The notes under the pieces are model-generated. The model saw nothing but the letters and a program-made list of their open reading frames with translations, had not been told where the DNA came from and did no database searches. A stretch of 64,000 nt of DNA from Methylobacterium sp. PvR107 (GTDB taxonomy: Bacteria > Pseudomonadota > Alphaproteobacteria > Rhizobiales > Beijerinckiaceae): assembly GCF_017833295.1 (NCBI RefSeq), contig NZ_JAFIBW010000001.1, positions 5,111,501 to 5,175,500 on the forward strand, in the 5' to 3' direction. Position 1 is the stretch's first letter. Every line of letters begins with the position of its first letter. A program made the translations under genes and the position numbers. This document shows, one piece after another, positions 17,593 to 25,227 of the stretch.

Positions 17593-17819
17593 CCGCCGAG
17601 GCGGAGAGCGACCTGCAGGCGCTGGCCGTCATGCGCGCTTGGCACCGCTGGCAGATCGGGCAGGCGCTTAGCGACATACGCACCATCCAGGCTCACGAGC
17701 AGGCCATCACCTACCTCGACCTGCTGATCGCCCCGAAGAAGCAGCACGCGGCCGAGGATGAGACGAAGCGGCGGCGAGCGGACCAGGGGGCCGAAGGTGC
17801 GCCGCTTAAGCGTCCGTGA
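17589..17819 (+). CDS. Small hypothetical protein with a paralogue at 20690
   Basis: A 76-residue protein starting with GTG that overlaps the previous stop (GTGA). The core RAWHRWQIGQALSDIRTIQ, followed by TYLDLLIAPKKQHA, is closely matched by the protein at 20690-20887 (RSWHRWQIGQSISDVRAMQ, then HLDLLIATKTQHA). The Trp/His/Arg/Gln-rich helix suggests nucleic-acid or protein contact, but the function is unknown. Its last 14 bases overlap the opposing DUF6894 gene. Confidence 0.55.
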   Translation: MTAEAESDLQALAVMRAWHRWQIGQALSDIRTIQAHEQAITYLDLLIAPKKQHAAEDETKRRRADQGAEGAPLKRP

Positions 17820-18045
17820 TCGGGGCGCTGATGCTCACATCGATGCGGCAGACGAGAACACGGGCTTCGTCGAGAACCTCGAGATGCCAAGTGCCGCCGA
17901 GCATCCGGCGGCGCGCCTCGTTCTTCAGGATCTCTCCGGCGAGCTGCACGCCCGTGAGTTGCGCAGCGTCATGGCTGATCAACTCCGTGCCTTCGGTGTC
18001 GATCTCGCTGCGGCCGTCGTGGACGTTGAAGAAGTAACGCGGCAC
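17806..18045 (-). CDS. DUF6894 family protein
   Basis: A 79-residue protein matching the DUF6894 pattern common in Hyphomicrobiales: PRYFFNVHDG at the start, then DTEGTELISHDAAQLTGVQLAGEIL, then WHLEVLDEARVLVCRIDV. The start is taken as the GTG at 18045, behind AGGTGGAGG with five-base spacing, giving the usual opening PRYFF. Function is unknown; the family often appears in accessory regions. A divergent second member lies at 23323-23577. Confidence 0.75.
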   Translation of the reverse strand: MPRYFFNVHDGRSEIDTEGTELISHDAAQLTGVQLAGEILKNEARRRMLGGTWHLEVLDEARVLVCRIDVSISAPITDA

Positions 18046-18273
18046 CCGCGCCTCCACCTAATTTCCTTCGCCGGACAAACCCGAGCGATGGAAGTGGTTT
18101 CGGTACGGTTTCAGACAAAACCTGCCCTAGCGCGCTCGCAGGCCGATCAAATATCGAGTTCTTGGCAGAGCAATATCGTCATAGCCGATCGTCAGTGTGA
18201 TTGAAATTTTGAGTTGCCATCTCTTCGCGATGGCCATAGCTTGTAAGTGGAAATCCCCTAAGAGTGCAGCGAA

Positions 18274-18711
18274 GTGACTACAGGAACACCTGACCGCGCG
18301 TCGGATATCATAGAGCTGACTGGCGGGATCGTTTCCGCATACGTCTCTCGCAATCCCGTCCCAGTCACTGAACTTCCGAAGCTGATCCACAGCGTGCATG
18401 CCGCGATCTCGGGACTGGCCTCCGGCGGCATTTCTGACGCGACTGCCTCGGCTTTCGAGGTCAAGAAACCAGGCGCGGTTCAGATCCGCAAGTCGGTCCA
18501 AGATGACGGCATAACGAGCTTCATCGACGGCAAAATCTATAAGACGCTCAAGCGCCATCTCTCAGCGCACGGGCTCGACCCACGCAGCTACCGCGAACGG
18601 TTCGATCTACCCAGCGATTACCCGATGGTGGCCCCGAGCTACGCCGAACGGCGTTCCGCTCTGGCTAAAGCGATCGGACTTGGCGTGCCGGGTGCGCGCC
18701 GGTCAGCGTAG
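18274..18711 (+). CDS. MucR/Ros-family regulator lacking zinc cysteines
   Basis: A 145-residue MucR/Ros-type DNA-binding protein. The N-terminal half (IIELTGGIVSAYVSRNPVPV, then LPKLIHSVHAAI) is the oligomerisation part. The C-terminal half has the DNA-binding core DGKIYKTLKRHLSAHGLDP, then YRERFDLPSDYPMVAPSYAE. The two zinc-coordinating cysteines normally before DGKxxKxLKRH are absent (DDGITSFIDGK), although both histidines remain. Zinc-free members that still bind AT-rich DNA are known in Mesorhizobium. MucR proteins act as silencers of AT-rich or horizontally acquired genes, which suits this location. The start is GTG, with no clear ribosome-binding site. Confidence 0.85.
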   Translation: MTTGTPDRASDIIELTGGIVSAYVSRNPVPVTELPKLIHSVHAAISGLASGGISDATASAFEVKKPGAVQIRKSVQDDGITSFIDGKIYKTLKRHLSAHGLDPRSYRERFDLPSDYPMVAPSYAERRSALAKAIGLGVPGARRSA

Positions 18712-18763
18712 AAGTGGAGCGAGATCTGCGGCCCCGCACAGGTGAGCCGCCGATCCGCTGACC

Positions 18764-19042
18764 TCAGATCGACAGCAGTGGCACCAAGACTCCAACGCTG
18801 GGGAAGAGGCGGGACGGGAGCTTACGCATCGGGCGGCCGAAGGTATCGGCCCAGCTCAGCGGAATGATCTCAGCGCCGGGCAGTTCGATCGGAGCGGCTG
18901 TGACCGGCCTTGAGCGGCGAAATTTGGCAGCGCCGATCCAACGGACGACCCAGTGCTCACGCCCGCGGCACGAGGCCGGTGATCGTTCAGGCTGGGACCA
19001 GCGCTGAGCCGAGCGAGCGTGGTCGCGCTTACCAAGAGACAT
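18764..19042 (-). CDS. Small hypothetical protein
   Basis: A 92-residue basic protein starting MSLGKRDHARSAQRWSQPER, with the central EHWVVRWIGAAKFRRSRP and a C-terminal FPSVGVLVPLLSI. AGGGGG lies about ten bases before the ATG, which supports a real gene. No family is recognised. Confidence 0.5.
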   Translation of the reverse strand: MSLGKRDHARSAQRWSQPERSPASCRGREHWVVRWIGAAKFRRSRPVTAAPIELPGAEIIPLSWADTFGRPMRKLPSRLFPSVGVLVPLLSI

Positions 19043-19289
19043 GAGCGAGGCCCCCTATCGGGGTTTCGGAGCCCATCTATAACAGGACCGCCAGCTTAGC
19101 CCCATCCTCCGTTCCGGTGAGATGCCGAAGCATGCCGGGTCGGGCTGGTCGATTCGCCGCGAGCCTGCAGGAAAGCTGGTACTCAGCGTCGCGCCGCGAA
19201 CGCCCAGACCGGCGACCCAGCCGCCAAGCCATGAAAAAAGCGGTAGCATCGTGCCTCGACAGCCATGCGGCAGCCGATATTCTGCCGCG

Positions 19290-19790
19290 ATGCGCACGGT
19301 TCTCGTTCACCTGTCTCTGGCGCTCTGTCTGGCCTCACCCGCAGAAGCTGTCAGCCGCCGCGATAGCCGCACGCTCGCTCAGGCGGCTTACGTTTTGAGA
19401 CATGCGCTGCCGATCACATCGACAAGGCTCAAGGTTCTGTCGGCAGACCGCGCCTTGCTGTCCGGCGGCGACGACGGCGCAGTGATCGTGACGCGAATCA
19501 ACCACTGCTCCTATTCGATCATGTCGAACAGGGTCGGCGGCTACAGGATCAACTTCAGCAGACTCTACGGGACCTTCGAGCGCGAAGGCACGGCCCAAGA
19601 TGGGCGGATCGTGCTTGCCGGCAGCAGCGAAGCGGCTTGCGCCCTGCCGCTGGACGGCGCCGACCGGTGCGCCACAACCGTCACGCTAAACCGCGGCGCC
19701 CTTCAACACGAGGCGGCTCTACTCGCAAGCGTGACTTACCTTCTCGATCAGGGCTGCCGGGCATCCGCTGAACCGGCTGAGCGACCCTAG
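19290..19790 (+). CDS. Secreted hypothetical protein
   Basis: A 166-residue protein with a clear signal peptide (MRTVLVHLSLALCLASPAEA) ahead of a mature part with three or four cysteines (NHCSYSI, AACALPL, RCATTV, DQGCRAS), which may form disulfides in the periplasm. No known domain is recognised. The ATG at 19290 is chosen because the signal peptide begins there; upstream codons are antisense-like. Confidence 0.6.
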   Translation: MRTVLVHLSLALCLASPAEAVSRRDSRTLAQAAYVLRHALPITSTRLKVLSADRALLSGGDDGAVIVTRINHCSYSIMSNRVGGYRINFSRLYGTFEREGTAQDGRIVLAGSSEAACALPLDGADRCATTVTLNRGALQHEAALLASVTYLLDQGCRASAEPAERP

Positions 19791-19976
19791 TTCTGGGCCT
19801 TGGCCCGGCCAGTCGCTACGCTGCCCTGCCTCTCGCCGCAAATTCTCAGACCGGCCAGCCCCAGGTCTAACTGTGGTGCCCCCGGTTACGCGGTGCCTCT
19901 GGAAATACGGATCGGCGGACAGTCGAGTTTGACAACCCCGGTTCCTGGGCTGCACGCTCAAGCCCGGAGGCTATAC

Positions 19977-20414
19977 ATGACCGAGATCCGAGCGTGGTCC
20001 CCAGTTTACCGCGTCTCAGTCGAAGCAGCGGTAGCCAGAGCCCGCGAACTCCGGGCGACCAGCGCTGCCTTACGGCAGAGCCTGTCTGTGACGAAGAAAG
20101 CCCTCGCTGATGAGCTTAACCGCGCCCGGGCAACGCAGGCCGCGGTCCGTGAACAGCTCGCCAATCTGCAGGCCGTGAAATCCGGAACGGCACCATCAAG
20201 GCCGCTTAGCGCAGTTCTCCAGGCAGTGGCCATCCTCGGAAAGGATGAGAGCGACCTCCAAGAGACGATCCACGACCTGATCGTTGCCCATCAGGCTGCG
20301 GTAGCCGCAGGCGACGACGACGGACAGCACGCGTTTGCGCGTGCGCTCATGCTGATCGGCCGCCACCTCGCCGCGCAAATCGGTCCGAAGGCCTCGGGTA
20401 TTGTCCTGAATTAG
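19977..20414 (+). CDS. Coiled-coil hypothetical protein
   Basis: A 145-residue, mostly helical protein. A heptad-like stretch runs from about residue 15 to 70 (VEAAVARARELRATSAALRQ, then DELNRARATQAAVREQLANL), followed by a second helical region and an Ala-rich tail. GGAGG seven bases before the ATG supports this start. No family is recognised. It leads a run of three plus-strand small genes. Confidence 0.55.
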   Translation: MTEIRAWSPVYRVSVEAAVARARELRATSAALRQSLSVTKKALADELNRARATQAAVREQLANLQAVKSGTAPSRPLSAVLQAVAILGKDESDLQETIHDLIVAHQAAVAAGDDDGQHAFARALMLIGRHLAAQIGPKASGIVLN

Positions 20415-20432
20415 GGACAGCGCTGAGCAACG

Positions 20433-20693
20433 ATGTCAGGGTGTGATATGGGACAGCAGACCGACGTCGCCCGTATCCTTGAGCGCATCGCTGCCGAACT
20501 CGGCGTGCTGGTGTCAGCCTTCCACGAGCAGGAAACGGGCTCGGAAACCGCCGGGGCCATGCAGAACGCCGTCGCGGCGCTTCTCAGCGCGTTCGCCATG
20601 GTCCGCGACCCAGCCGAGCGTCATCGCTGCATCGCGCGCGTCGGCGACCAGGCTACGCGGTTCCGTGCCACGAGCGCGGATGGTGAAGACTGA
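20433..20693 (+). CDS. Small helical hypothetical protein
   Basis: An 86-residue helical protein (VARILERIAAELGVLVSAFH, then GAMQNAVAALLSAFAMVRD). ATG 20448 is an alternative start. Its stop codon shares bases with a CTG that seems to open the next gene, in the same relative position as the GTGA overlap at 17589. Confidence 0.5.
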   Translation: MSGCDMGQQTDVARILERIAAELGVLVSAFHEQETGSETAGAMQNAVAALLSAFAMVRDPAERHRCIARVGDQATRFRATSADGED

Positions 20694-20887
20694 AGCGATC
20701 TGCCACCGCATGTGAGGCGCTCTCGGACCTGCGCTCCTGGCACCGCTGGCAGATCGGGCAGAGTATCAGCGACGTCCGCGCGATGCAGACCCACGTATCG
20801 GCCATCGTCCACCTCGATCTGCTGATCGCCACGAAGACGCAGCACGCGTCCGCGAATGAGGCGCAGTGGCGTCGGCGTCAGCCTTGA
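20690..20887 (+). CDS. Paralogue of the 17589 gene, possibly starting with CTG
   Basis: In this frame lie 65 codons encoding RSWHRWQIGQSISDVRAMQ, then VSAIVHLDLLIATKTQHA, clearly homologous to the 17589-17819 protein. The frame is closed upstream by a TGA, and no ATG, GTG or TTG lies before the homologous part. The only codon in the expected place is CTG at 20690, forming a CTGA overlap with the preceding stop where the paralogue has GTGA. It may be a working CTG start or a gene disabled by loss of GTG. Confidence 0.45.
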   Translation: MKRSATACEALSDLRSWHRWQIGQSISDVRAMQTHVSAIVHLDLLIATKTQHASANEAQWRRRQP

Positions 20888-21150
20888 GGGATGCGGCGGT
20901 GCGTATGCCGCCGAGAAGCGATTTCGGACCGGTGCCGAGCTGCCCGAACGCGGTTCACGTCAGCGATGCCGAGCGGCCGCGGTGGAGGCTCCCCGGTGAA
21001 GGGCATGTGGCTGCGGACGTCGCCGTAGTAGTCCGCTCCGCTCATTCCGAATCCACCAGCGGACACGGGCCCGTCCGTCAGGAGATCGCCGGCGAGAGCG
21101 ACGGCCGGCAGAGCGGCTATGAGGCTGGCGAGGATCAAAGAGCGCATCAT
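20878..21150 (-). CDS. Small secreted hypothetical protein
   Basis: A 90-residue protein with an N-terminal signal peptide (RSLILASLIAALPAVALAGD). The mature region is Gly- and Pro-rich, with GGFGMSGADYYGDVRSHMPF and a basic tail. Two adjacent ATGs (21150, 21147) could start it; a ribosome-binding site is weak. Its 3' end overlaps the opposing gene at 20690-20887 by ten bases. Function is unknown. Confidence 0.55.
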   Translation of the reverse strand: MMRSLILASLIAALPAVALAGDLLTDGPVSAGGFGMSGADYYGDVRSHMPFTGEPPPRPLGIADVNRVRAARHRSEIASRRHTHRRIPQG

Positions 21151-21191
21151 CGGTAAAGGCGAGTGCGACAGGGCGGATTTGAGGCGGCGCA

Positions 21192-21476
21192 TCAGCGAGC
21201 GCGAGCTGCGAACTCCCAGACTGGCGGCCCCCAGGTCTGACCCGGATTTGTCCGGTGGCCGCTGAAACGGTCGAACACGATCCGGTTCGGCTCGACGGCG
21301 ACAACCGGCCGCCCGTTCACCATCAGAACGCCGGCATATTCCACGCGCAGGAAGCCATGCTGCGGATGGACGCCGAACAGCTGCGGCGCGGTTCATTCCA
21401 GCCGGCATGCTTCGGTGCCGAACTGGTCGAGGAAGGCCAGCGCGTTCGCTCGCTGGAGCAATTCAGCGGACTTCAT
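21192..21476 (-). pseudogene. Small conserved gene interrupted by an in-frame TGA
   Basis: From ATG 21476 the frame reads MKSAELLQRANALAFLDQFG, then reaches TGA at 21395-21393 after 27 codons, and continues in the same frame for 66 codons (TAPQLFGVHPQHGFLRVEYA, later EPNRIVFDRFSGHRT). The two halves together look like a small Hyphomicrobiales protein I know in general outline, in which the stop position is a tryptophan before T-A-x-x-LFGVHP. A TGG-to-TGA change is therefore likely. The protein's function is unknown. Confidence 0.6.
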
Positions 21477-21520
21477 GATAGCTTCAGGGCGAACGAATCG
21501 ACAGATTTGGCAGCCAAGAA

Positions 21521-22519
21521 ATGAAGCGGCGCGAGTTTCTGGCTTCTGGGTCCCTCTACGTAGCATCGTGCAGTCGTGTACTTGGCGCTCAGGCTACAAC
21601 GGTTCATAGACTTGCCGTCTTGCATCCCTCAGAGCCCTTGGAAAATTTGACCATACACAGTGACAATCTTGTCGGGCACGCCTTTGAGCATCTTGAGAAG
21701 CTTGGGTATTTTGAAGGAAAGAACCTAGAGATAACCCGTTATTCAGCGTTAGGATCAACAGAGAAACTTCGAGAACTCGCGTCGATTGTTGTTGCAACCA
21801 AGCCCGACGTCATTCTTGCGATTAGCGGCAAGACGGTCTCGCACCTGAGGAAGCTGACAAGCACCATTCCGATTGTTGGTGTGATGAGCGACCCGGTTGC
21901 ATATGGCATAGTTGGTTCCCTATCGCATCCAGGCGGGAATATAACTGGCGCTTCAGTGGATCCTGGTATCGAAATCTGGATCAAGCGCATGGCAATTTTG
22001 AAGGAAGCCCTGCCAAGAATGACCAAGGTATTCTACGTCGCTCCCGACTCCACGTGGACGACAGCAGTCGGCATTGGGGTCAAGGCCGCGGCAGAAAAAA
22101 CAGACGTTGAGTTGGTCGGACCGCCCGTTGAAAATCCGCATGGCGAAGCTGATTACATAAGAGCATTTTCTGAGGTATCAAAACGAGCGGATGCAATATT
22201 AGTGAGTAGCGCGGCGGAAAACCGGACGCATGGAAAGTTGATAGTCAACCTCGCGCAAGATAGCCAACTCCCGGCCCTTTACCCGTATCGCGCCTACGTT
22301 AATGAAGGCGGACTTATGGCTCATGATTTAGATATTTCAGACATATGGAACCGAGCGGCAGATCAGATCGCTTGGATCTTGAAAGGTGACAAGCCGGCCG
22401 ATATTCCGATATACCAACCAAGGCAATACCATCTGGTAATTAATTTAGAAGCCGCAAGAAAAATAGGGTTTGAATTCAAACAGAACCTGATCGCGATGGC
22501 AGATGATGTCCTCGACTAG
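21521..22519 (+). CDS. ABC transporter substrate-binding protein (PF04392-type)
   Basis: A 332-residue periplasmic binding protein of the ABC_sub_bind/TrpX-like family abundant in Bradyrhizobium and relatives. It opens with a basic, Tat- or Sec-like leader (MKRREFLASGSLYVASCSRV). Family motifs follow: HLEKLGYFEGKNLEITRYSA, KPDVILAISGKTV, TIPIVGVMSDPVAYGIV and SLSHPGGNITGAS. The C-terminal half ends with KIGFEFKQNLIAMADDVLD. The base composition is clearly more AT-rich than its neighbours, a sign of transfer. No permease or ATPase gene accompanies it, so it is an orphan here. Confidence 0.88.
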   Translation: MKRREFLASGSLYVASCSRVLGAQATTVHRLAVLHPSEPLENLTIHSDNLVGHAFEHLEKLGYFEGKNLEITRYSALGSTEKLRELASIVVATKPDVILAISGKTVSHLRKLTSTIPIVGVMSDPVAYGIVGSLSHPGGNITGASVDPGIEIWIKRMAILKEALPRMTKVFYVAPDSTWTTAVGIGVKAAAEKTDVELVGPPVENPHGEADYIRAFSEVSKRADAILVSSAAENRTHGKLIVNLAQDSQLPALYPYRAYVNEGGLMAHDLDISDIWNRAADQIAWILKGDKPADIPIYQPRQYHLVINLEAARKIGFEFKQNLIAMADDVLD

Positions 22520-22742
22520 AATGCGCTTACACGTGTTCACTTGGCTCCGCCGTCGGGCGAGTAAAACACAGCCCAAGCGCTTTGCTCACGTCCTGGAGGC
22601 TGCGGCGGCCCTGCGGGTCCACGGGATCCTCGTGACGCCGTGTGGGGACGATTTTCAGCACTGGCAAATGGGCGATTTCACAATGACAGAAGCTGATGTG
22701 ATCCGATTTGCCGTGAGCAGGGGCCTGATCGCTGACGGATAG
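22503..22742 (+). CDS. Small hypothetical protein
   Basis: A 79-residue protein overlapping the end of the substrate-binding-protein gene by 17 bases. It has a basic start (MRLHVFTWLRRRASKTQPKR), a middle AAALRVHGILVTPCGDDFQHW, and an end TEADVIRFAVSRGLIADG that resembles the C-terminus of the 17137 protein. ATG 22521 is an alternative start. A strong terminator follows directly. Confidence 0.5.
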   Translation: MMSSTRMRLHVFTWLRRRASKTQPKRFAHVLEAAAALRVHGILVTPCGDDFQHWQMGDFTMTEADVIRFAVSRGLIADG

Positions 22743-22746
22743 GCAT

Positions 22747-22781
22747 AAAAAAAGCCCGCCGCGGCAAACCGGGCGGGCTTT
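22747..22781. terminator. Bidirectional intrinsic terminator
   Basis: A-run, then GCCCGCC, an 11-base loop, GGCGGGC and TTT. It begins five bases after the preceding stop codon. Related hairpins recur through the next 2.5 kb. Confidence 0.8.
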
Positions 22782-23322
22782 GCGCGACTGCTACGGCGAG
22801 GCCGCACCGGTGTACCGAAACGGTGCTGCTCTGCCGCTGCTCAGCCCCCTCGACTGATCGCAGCGGGACCCTGACGCGACGAGGTTAACGGTCCGTTGCA
22901 GCGCCTGCGATGACCCGGCGCAGAGTGGAAAAAGCCCGCACCGGCGGACCGGGCGGGCTACTCACGCGTCGAGCGTCAAGTGATTGTTCCTGATACCCGG
23001 TCAGGAATTGCTAGAGGGCGGCATCGAGTATAGCGTCAAAGCCTGCAGCCTCGTGATTATTCTGATTTTCCTGACTAATGGTCCTGAGTATCATCTTCCG
23101 GATATGCCGCCTTATATTTATCGATTGTACGGCTTGGCTATTCCCGTCATATTTTGAATTTACATATGTTGTCATGACGGTCACCCAAGTGCTAAGACTA
23201 TCCTGACATTCAACAACCTACAACCGCGTGCATTTTATAGAGTAAATTAGTTTGTACTTCAATATCGCGTCGCTCGCATTGAGAAATGTCATGTTCTCTC
23301 GTGACGGCAATCGGGGGCAAGC
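22782..23322. other. Gap with a second hairpin and an AT-rich stretch
   Basis: No gene is seen on either strand. A second hairpin of the GCCCGC/GCGGGC type lies at 22929-22960. From about 23010 to 23290 the sequence is unusually AT-rich for this genome and could hold promoters for the DUF6894 gene that follows. Confidence 0.5.
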
Positions 23323-23577
23323 ATGCTCAGATGGTTCTATTTCGACGTCGACAACGGCAAGGAGACAATTCGGGACGACGAAGGCGTCGAGGCCGAGGAT
23401 CTGGAGCAAGCGCTGGCCGACGGGCGTAGCGTCATCGTCGAGATAGCGGACGATCTCGGTGTCACTGATCTCAACCACCCGTGGACGCTCGTCGTGCGTG
23501 ATGAGACAGGATTGGCGCTCGCGCACGTGCCGATCGGAGTATTCTCCAGCTCAGCCCGGATGCCACGTCGAGGCTGA
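23323..23577 (+). CDS. DUF6894-like protein
   Basis: An 84-residue protein with the DUF6894 plan in divergent form: LRWFYFDVDNGKETIRDDEG, an acidic central helix (EDLEQALADGRSVIVEIADD), then WTLVVRDETGLALAHVPIGV. GGGGG lies about six bases before the ATG. It is a distant paralogue of the 17806-18045 protein. Function is unknown. Confidence 0.7.
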   Translation: MLRWFYFDVDNGKETIRDDEGVEAEDLEQALADGRSVIVEIADDLGVTDLNHPWTLVVRDETGLALAHVPIGVFSSSARMPRRG

Positions 23578-23744
23578 GCAGCCGCTTCCATTACGTCGGA
23601 CAACCGCAAACAACACGGCCCGCGCCGGCAAACCGAGCGGGCTGAGTAGGATAGGCCGCCCCGCCAAGGTGCGGTTTCATGAGCGAATCGTAGCAGGGCA
23701 ATGGCCAAAGAAAAGCCCGCCGCGGCGCTGCCGGGCGGGCTCTC

Positions 23745-23783
23745 CCGGATCCATGCCTGAGGGGTGATGGGCTTGGATCCGGG
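23745..23783. repeat. Perfect 10-bp inverted repeat
   Basis: CCCGGATCCA and TGGATCCGGG flank a 19-base loop and are followed by CGGGCTTTT. It could fold as another terminator-like structure. Confidence 0.6.
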
Positions 23784-23811
23784 CGGGCTTTTAGCCGGAT
23801 CATGGCCAAAG

Positions 23812-23866
23812 AAAAGCCCCGCGCAGCGGTGCCGGCGGGGCTGAGTGTGGGGTCTGGGGAGGTGCC
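23812..23866. repeat. 55-bp direct repeat, copy 1
   Basis: It starts AAAAGCCCCGCGCAGCGGTG and runs through a GCCCCGC/GCGGGGC hairpin to GGGGAGGTGCC. It matches 25271-25325 at 54 of 55 positions. On the minus strand the hairpin is followed by TTTT, as in a terminator. Confidence 0.85.
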
Positions 23867-24168
23867 TATGGTAGCGGCTGGAATCGTCCGGGCATCACTG
23901 GTTTGGCGGATCGCGCGCACGAAAAAACCGCCTCGGCCGGAGCCGGGCGGTTGAAGGTTGTCTCGCTGGGGTATCGAGTGTTGGGTCTACGCGCGGGCGG
24001 CGCGGCGGTTCCGGCTACACGAGCGTCACCGTCTCACCGAACTCAGCCGGGAGCATCGCGGTCGACAGTTTCGCGTTGTGCCCGTCCGGATACGGGGAGC
24101 AGAGCCGAGAAAGGTGCGAGCGACCCCTCCGCGGCGTTGAGCCGGGCGGGCAATGATCTCGGAAACGA

Positions 24169-25227
24169 TCAAATCATCCGCAATCCGCGCGCTTCGAAGA
24201 ATGAGGAGAACTCATCAGGGATGATTGGACGCTTTGTATTGCTGATGACGTCATATTCGTCGAGCCACTTCCTATAGGCTCGTGTTTCTTCGTTGTTCGG
24301 CCCAACGATGAAAAACATTGCAAGCTTACGCTCTTCTTGCGTCTGCGGCCGGATCCGTGCGGGCGAAGCCCGGTGGCGTGACCTCATATGGAAGATCGTA
24401 GCGTCGCCGGCCTTTGATGCGATCGTTGCGCCTTGAGCGTACCAAGGATCTTCTTCGTCCTCCAAAAACTCGTCGATGCTGAAACCACGCTCGATGCGGA
24501 TCTGCTTCGATAGAGGATCGTCGTAGATGTAGCTGCGCGGTACGATATCAAGCCCGCCGCCGTGGTCGCCATTTTCCTGCAGGTATATGGCCATGTTGGC
24601 TGTCATGAACTTCGGCGACCAATGGAAAGTATGCCGACCCTTACCCTCTGCCGACGTCATGTCGGTGTGCCATCCACCAAAGCTTGAGTCCTGTAGGCCG
24701 AATTCATTCACGAACAAGAAATCGTCACCGAAAATATTCTTCAGTGTTCCAATTAGCGCATCACTCTCGAATATCGGCCGAAATGCGGGATCGAACAAAA
24801 CGGTTTCAGACATGAAACTGGAAAATGGCGGTTCATTGGGTGGCAGCAAGTCCATCGCGACTTGACGCATGTTCGCGACCGTCTCCGGCGGCAGCACCTT
24901 GGGCACGGTGACGAACCCATTTTGGCAATAAGTCCGCTGCGGGACTGCCGTCTCGACGGGCACCCAGGTGCGACTGCAGAAGCGCGCTCCCTCAGGCTGT
25001 GACTGCGTGGCTGGCGGCACAGGTTCGACTGTAGGTACAGGGGCTGCTTCGCCGGCTGCTTCGACGGCCGGTTCGATCGGCGGCTCAACTGCTAAAGGGC
25101 GAGCGGCCACATCGACCGGGGCCGAAGTTGCACGGCTACGCGAGAACGCCGATCTCACGATGTTCAGCATGTGTTGGGTCCAAGCCAAGAGTCGCAAAAC
25201 CCTGCGTTGGATCGCCTGCCGGTTCAA
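24169..25227 (-). CDS. Phytanoyl-CoA dioxygenase (PhyH)-like protein
   Basis: A 352-residue protein. The first 90 residues are a low-complexity Ala/Pro/Glu-rich region after a short amphipathic start. The rest matches the PhyH family of Fe(II)/2-oxoglutarate oxygenases: TYCQNGFVTVPKVLPPETVA, then SSFGGWHTDMTSAEGKGRHT with the HxD iron ligands, and the distal FHMRSRHRASPARIR with the second histidine and the arginine for 2-oxoglutarate. PhyH-like enzymes hydroxylate lipids or small metabolites; the substrate here is unknown. It sits just downstream of a phage tail gene, so it looks like cargo. The gene is intact. Confidence 0.82.
   Translation of the reverse strand: MNRQAIQRRVLRLLAWTQHMLNIVRSAFSRSRATSAPVDVAARPLAVEPPIEPAVEAAGEAAPVPTVEPVPPATQSQPEGARFCSRTWVPVETAVPQRTYCQNGFVTVPKVLPPETVANMRQVAMDLLPPNEPPFSSFMSETVLFDPAFRPIFESDALIGTLKNIFGDDFLFVNEFGLQDSSFGGWHTDMTSAEGKGRHTFHWSPKFMTANMAIYLQENGDHGGGLDIVPRSYIYDDPLSKQIRIERGFSIDEFLEDEEDPWYAQGATIASKAGDATIFHMRSRHRASPARIRPQTQEERKLAMFFIVGPNNEETRAYRKWLDEYDVISNTKRPIIPDEFSSFFEARGLRMI

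Larger units (their letters stand above)
23578..24168. other. Gap packed with terminator-like hairpins
   Basis: No convincing gene is seen. Hairpins lie at 23618-23642 (GCCCGC/GCGGGC), 23711-23743 (AGCCCGCC/GGCGGGCT) and 23927-23952 (AACCGCC/GGCGGTT). The 18-base word ATGGCCAAAGAAAAGCCC occurs at 23701-23718 and again at 23802-23819. On the minus strand a short protein-like end (PYPDGHNAKLSTAMLPAEFG, then ETVTLV and TAG at 24017-24015) may be the 3' stump of a lost gene. Confidence 0.5.

Noticed and set aside
18127-18558. A 143-codon minus-strand frame opposite the MucR-like gene
   Set aside because: No family and no ribosome-binding site; the plus-strand MucR core is clear.
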